Positions 31,135 to 31,722 of a stretch of DNA of 31,722 nt are shown here, one piece after another. A program made the translations under genes and the position numbers. Under the pieces are notes generated by a model. It saw nothing but the letters and a program-made list of their open reading frames with translations. It ran no database searches and was not told the DNA's origin. Position 1 is the first letter of the stretch. The number at the start of each line of letters is the position of its first letter. Source of the DNA: CAZZNQ01 sp964655775. GTDB lineage: Bacteria > Planctomycetota > Brocadiia > SM23-32. The stretch lies in assembly GCA_964655775.1 (NCBI GenBank), contig CAZZNQ010000046.1, forward strand, positions 1-31,722. Reading direction: 5' to 3'.

Positions 31135-31496
31135 GGGCTTAGAACATCATCCTGAACAGATCGCATGCGGGCGCCGGCGGCCATGCGCCTGTGGGGCACC
31201 TACTGCGGGGCGTGATCCGGACCCGCGCTGTCGGCGTCCTCTCGCTCGAATGCGTGCAAGCTCCGGTATCCTTTCCCGGCGGCAGGGCGGCACCCTCGCC
31301 GCTCGTCACAGACCCGTTACAGAAAAGAGGCTTGCATCCGCCTTCGCGGGCCTGTATACAATCATGTGCACGGAGGGGAAGGGAAGACGGATTCTGGGAA
31401 GAAGGGGAGACGCCTATGGCCTGACGACCTGTGGGGTCCTGCCGGTTCGCACGCAGTTGTCCTTGGAAGCACTTACTTAGGGGTAAGGAGGACGCG
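31135..31496 (+). other. Gene-free stretch holding a promoter and a long leader
   Basis: Nothing up to about 31330 looks coding. From 31332 a promoter is followed by a leader of about 130 bases before the gene at 31497. The leader contains a well-placed ribosome binding site (AGGGGAG) before a two-codon reading frame ATG GCC TGA at 31416-31424. It then has a weak dyad (GACC/GGTC, 31424-31438). No riboswitch class is recognisable. Confidence 0.4.
31332..31360 (+). promoter_or_regulatory. Putative sigma-70-like promoter of the last gene
   Basis: TTGCAT (31332-31337) and TATACA (31355-31360) are 17 bases apart. They are followed by a leader of about 130 bases. Confidence 0.55.
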
Positions 31497-31722
31497 ATGA
31501 CGAGACGCGCCGCGTGTCTGGTATCGTTGGTCTTGTGTGCCTTTCTGTTTGGCTCGGTGCCCGCGTTTGCCGAGGACGTTACGGTTGAATGGGGTGTACC
31601 CGATGATCAGGCACAGGAGCCGATCGAATGGAACCGAAGGGCCTATGGGGCAGTGGGCGAGAATATTTCGGTTGCGGTGCTGGGCACACCCGCCGGGGGA
31701 GATTACACCTTGTCCAAACTAT
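31497..31722 (+). CDS. Secreted protein of unknown function, truncated by the window end
   Basis: Only the first 75 codons are visible. Residues 1-25 form a typical Sec signal peptide (MTRRAACLVSL, then LFGSVPAFA) with cleavage likely before EDVTVEW. The mature start is acidic and includes EDVTVEWGVPDDQAQEP, then AVGENISVAVLGTPAGGDY, which looks like the edge of an extracellular beta-sandwich or repeat domain. AAGGAGG lies 6 bases before the ATG, and the promoter at 31332 would drive it. There is too little sequence to name a family. Confidence 0.75.
   Translation, partial: MTRRAACLVSLVLCAFLFGSVPAFAEDVTVEWGVPDDQAQEPIEWNRRAYGAVGENISVAVLGTPAGGDYTLSKL

Noticed and set aside
1..31722. Search for CRISPR arrays, tRNA or rRNA genes, IS elements, integrases, toxin-antitoxin or defence modules
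   Set aside because: No regularly spaced repeats, tRNA-like cloverleaf, rRNA stretch, transposase or known defence domain was seen by eye. A short or divergent tRNA could still be missed.

Overview
This is a 31.7 kb, high-GC, gene-dense stretch of a bacterial chromosome with 27 complete protein genes and one truncated gene. I see no rRNA, tRNA, CRISPR array, transposase or prophage. The host is probably diderm: there is a Kdo cytidylyltransferase (LPS precursor), a PBP4-type peptidase, several Sec signal peptides and apparent lipoproteins. McsA-McsB-ClpC, secreted DUF1565-type beta-helix proteins, short palindromic repeats and an archaeal-type topoisomerase subunit together suggest a planctomycete/PVC-like or neighbouring candidate-phylum genome. 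That placement is inference from gene content, not from a marker tree.

Layout. 1-351: non-coding, with two tandem palindromes. 352-4305: GDP-mannose pyrophosphorylase (-), a topoisomerase VI subunit A with no subunit B beside it (+), and a large multi-cysteine radical SAM enzyme of the tetraether-lipid-synthase-like type (-). 4449-10024: a secreted beta-helix protein (-) divergent from a tightly overlapped operon (+) of DegT-family aminotransferase, a second beta-helix protein and a Gfo/Idh/MocA oxidoreductase. 10126-11688: an isochorismatase-fold lipoprotein lacking the catalytic Cys and a QueG-like Fe-S protein. 11702-17783: RNase R (-), PBP4-type D-Ala-D-Ala carboxypeptidase (+), two tandem paralogous unknown lipoproteins (+) and a metallophosphoesterase (-).

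18057-22526 is a probable stress/proteostasis operon: queD, mcsA, mcsB and clpC behind one good sigma-70-like promoter. McsA/McsB mark proteins with phospho-arginine and ClpC unfolds them for ClpP. No ctsR is present. 22566-24038 (-) holds a class I fumarase alpha-type subunit coupled to a membrane-anchored nuclease. 24198-25473 (+) holds a dUTPase-fold protein and kdsB (TTG start). 25477-29537 (-) is a sugar-catabolism operon: two amidohydrolase-2 paralogs, one lacking metal ligands, then xylulokinase and a PfkB kinase. The window ends with a secreted alpha-helical protein (+) and a truncated secreted protein (+) behind a clear promoter.

The most interesting items are the orphan Top6A lying tail-to-tail with the tetraether-synthase-like radical SAM gene, the McsAB-ClpC operon with a substituted McsB signature Cys, the active/degenerate amidohydrolase pair, and the tandem unknown lipoproteins. 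I did not find one unambiguous new multi-gene defence or mobile system.
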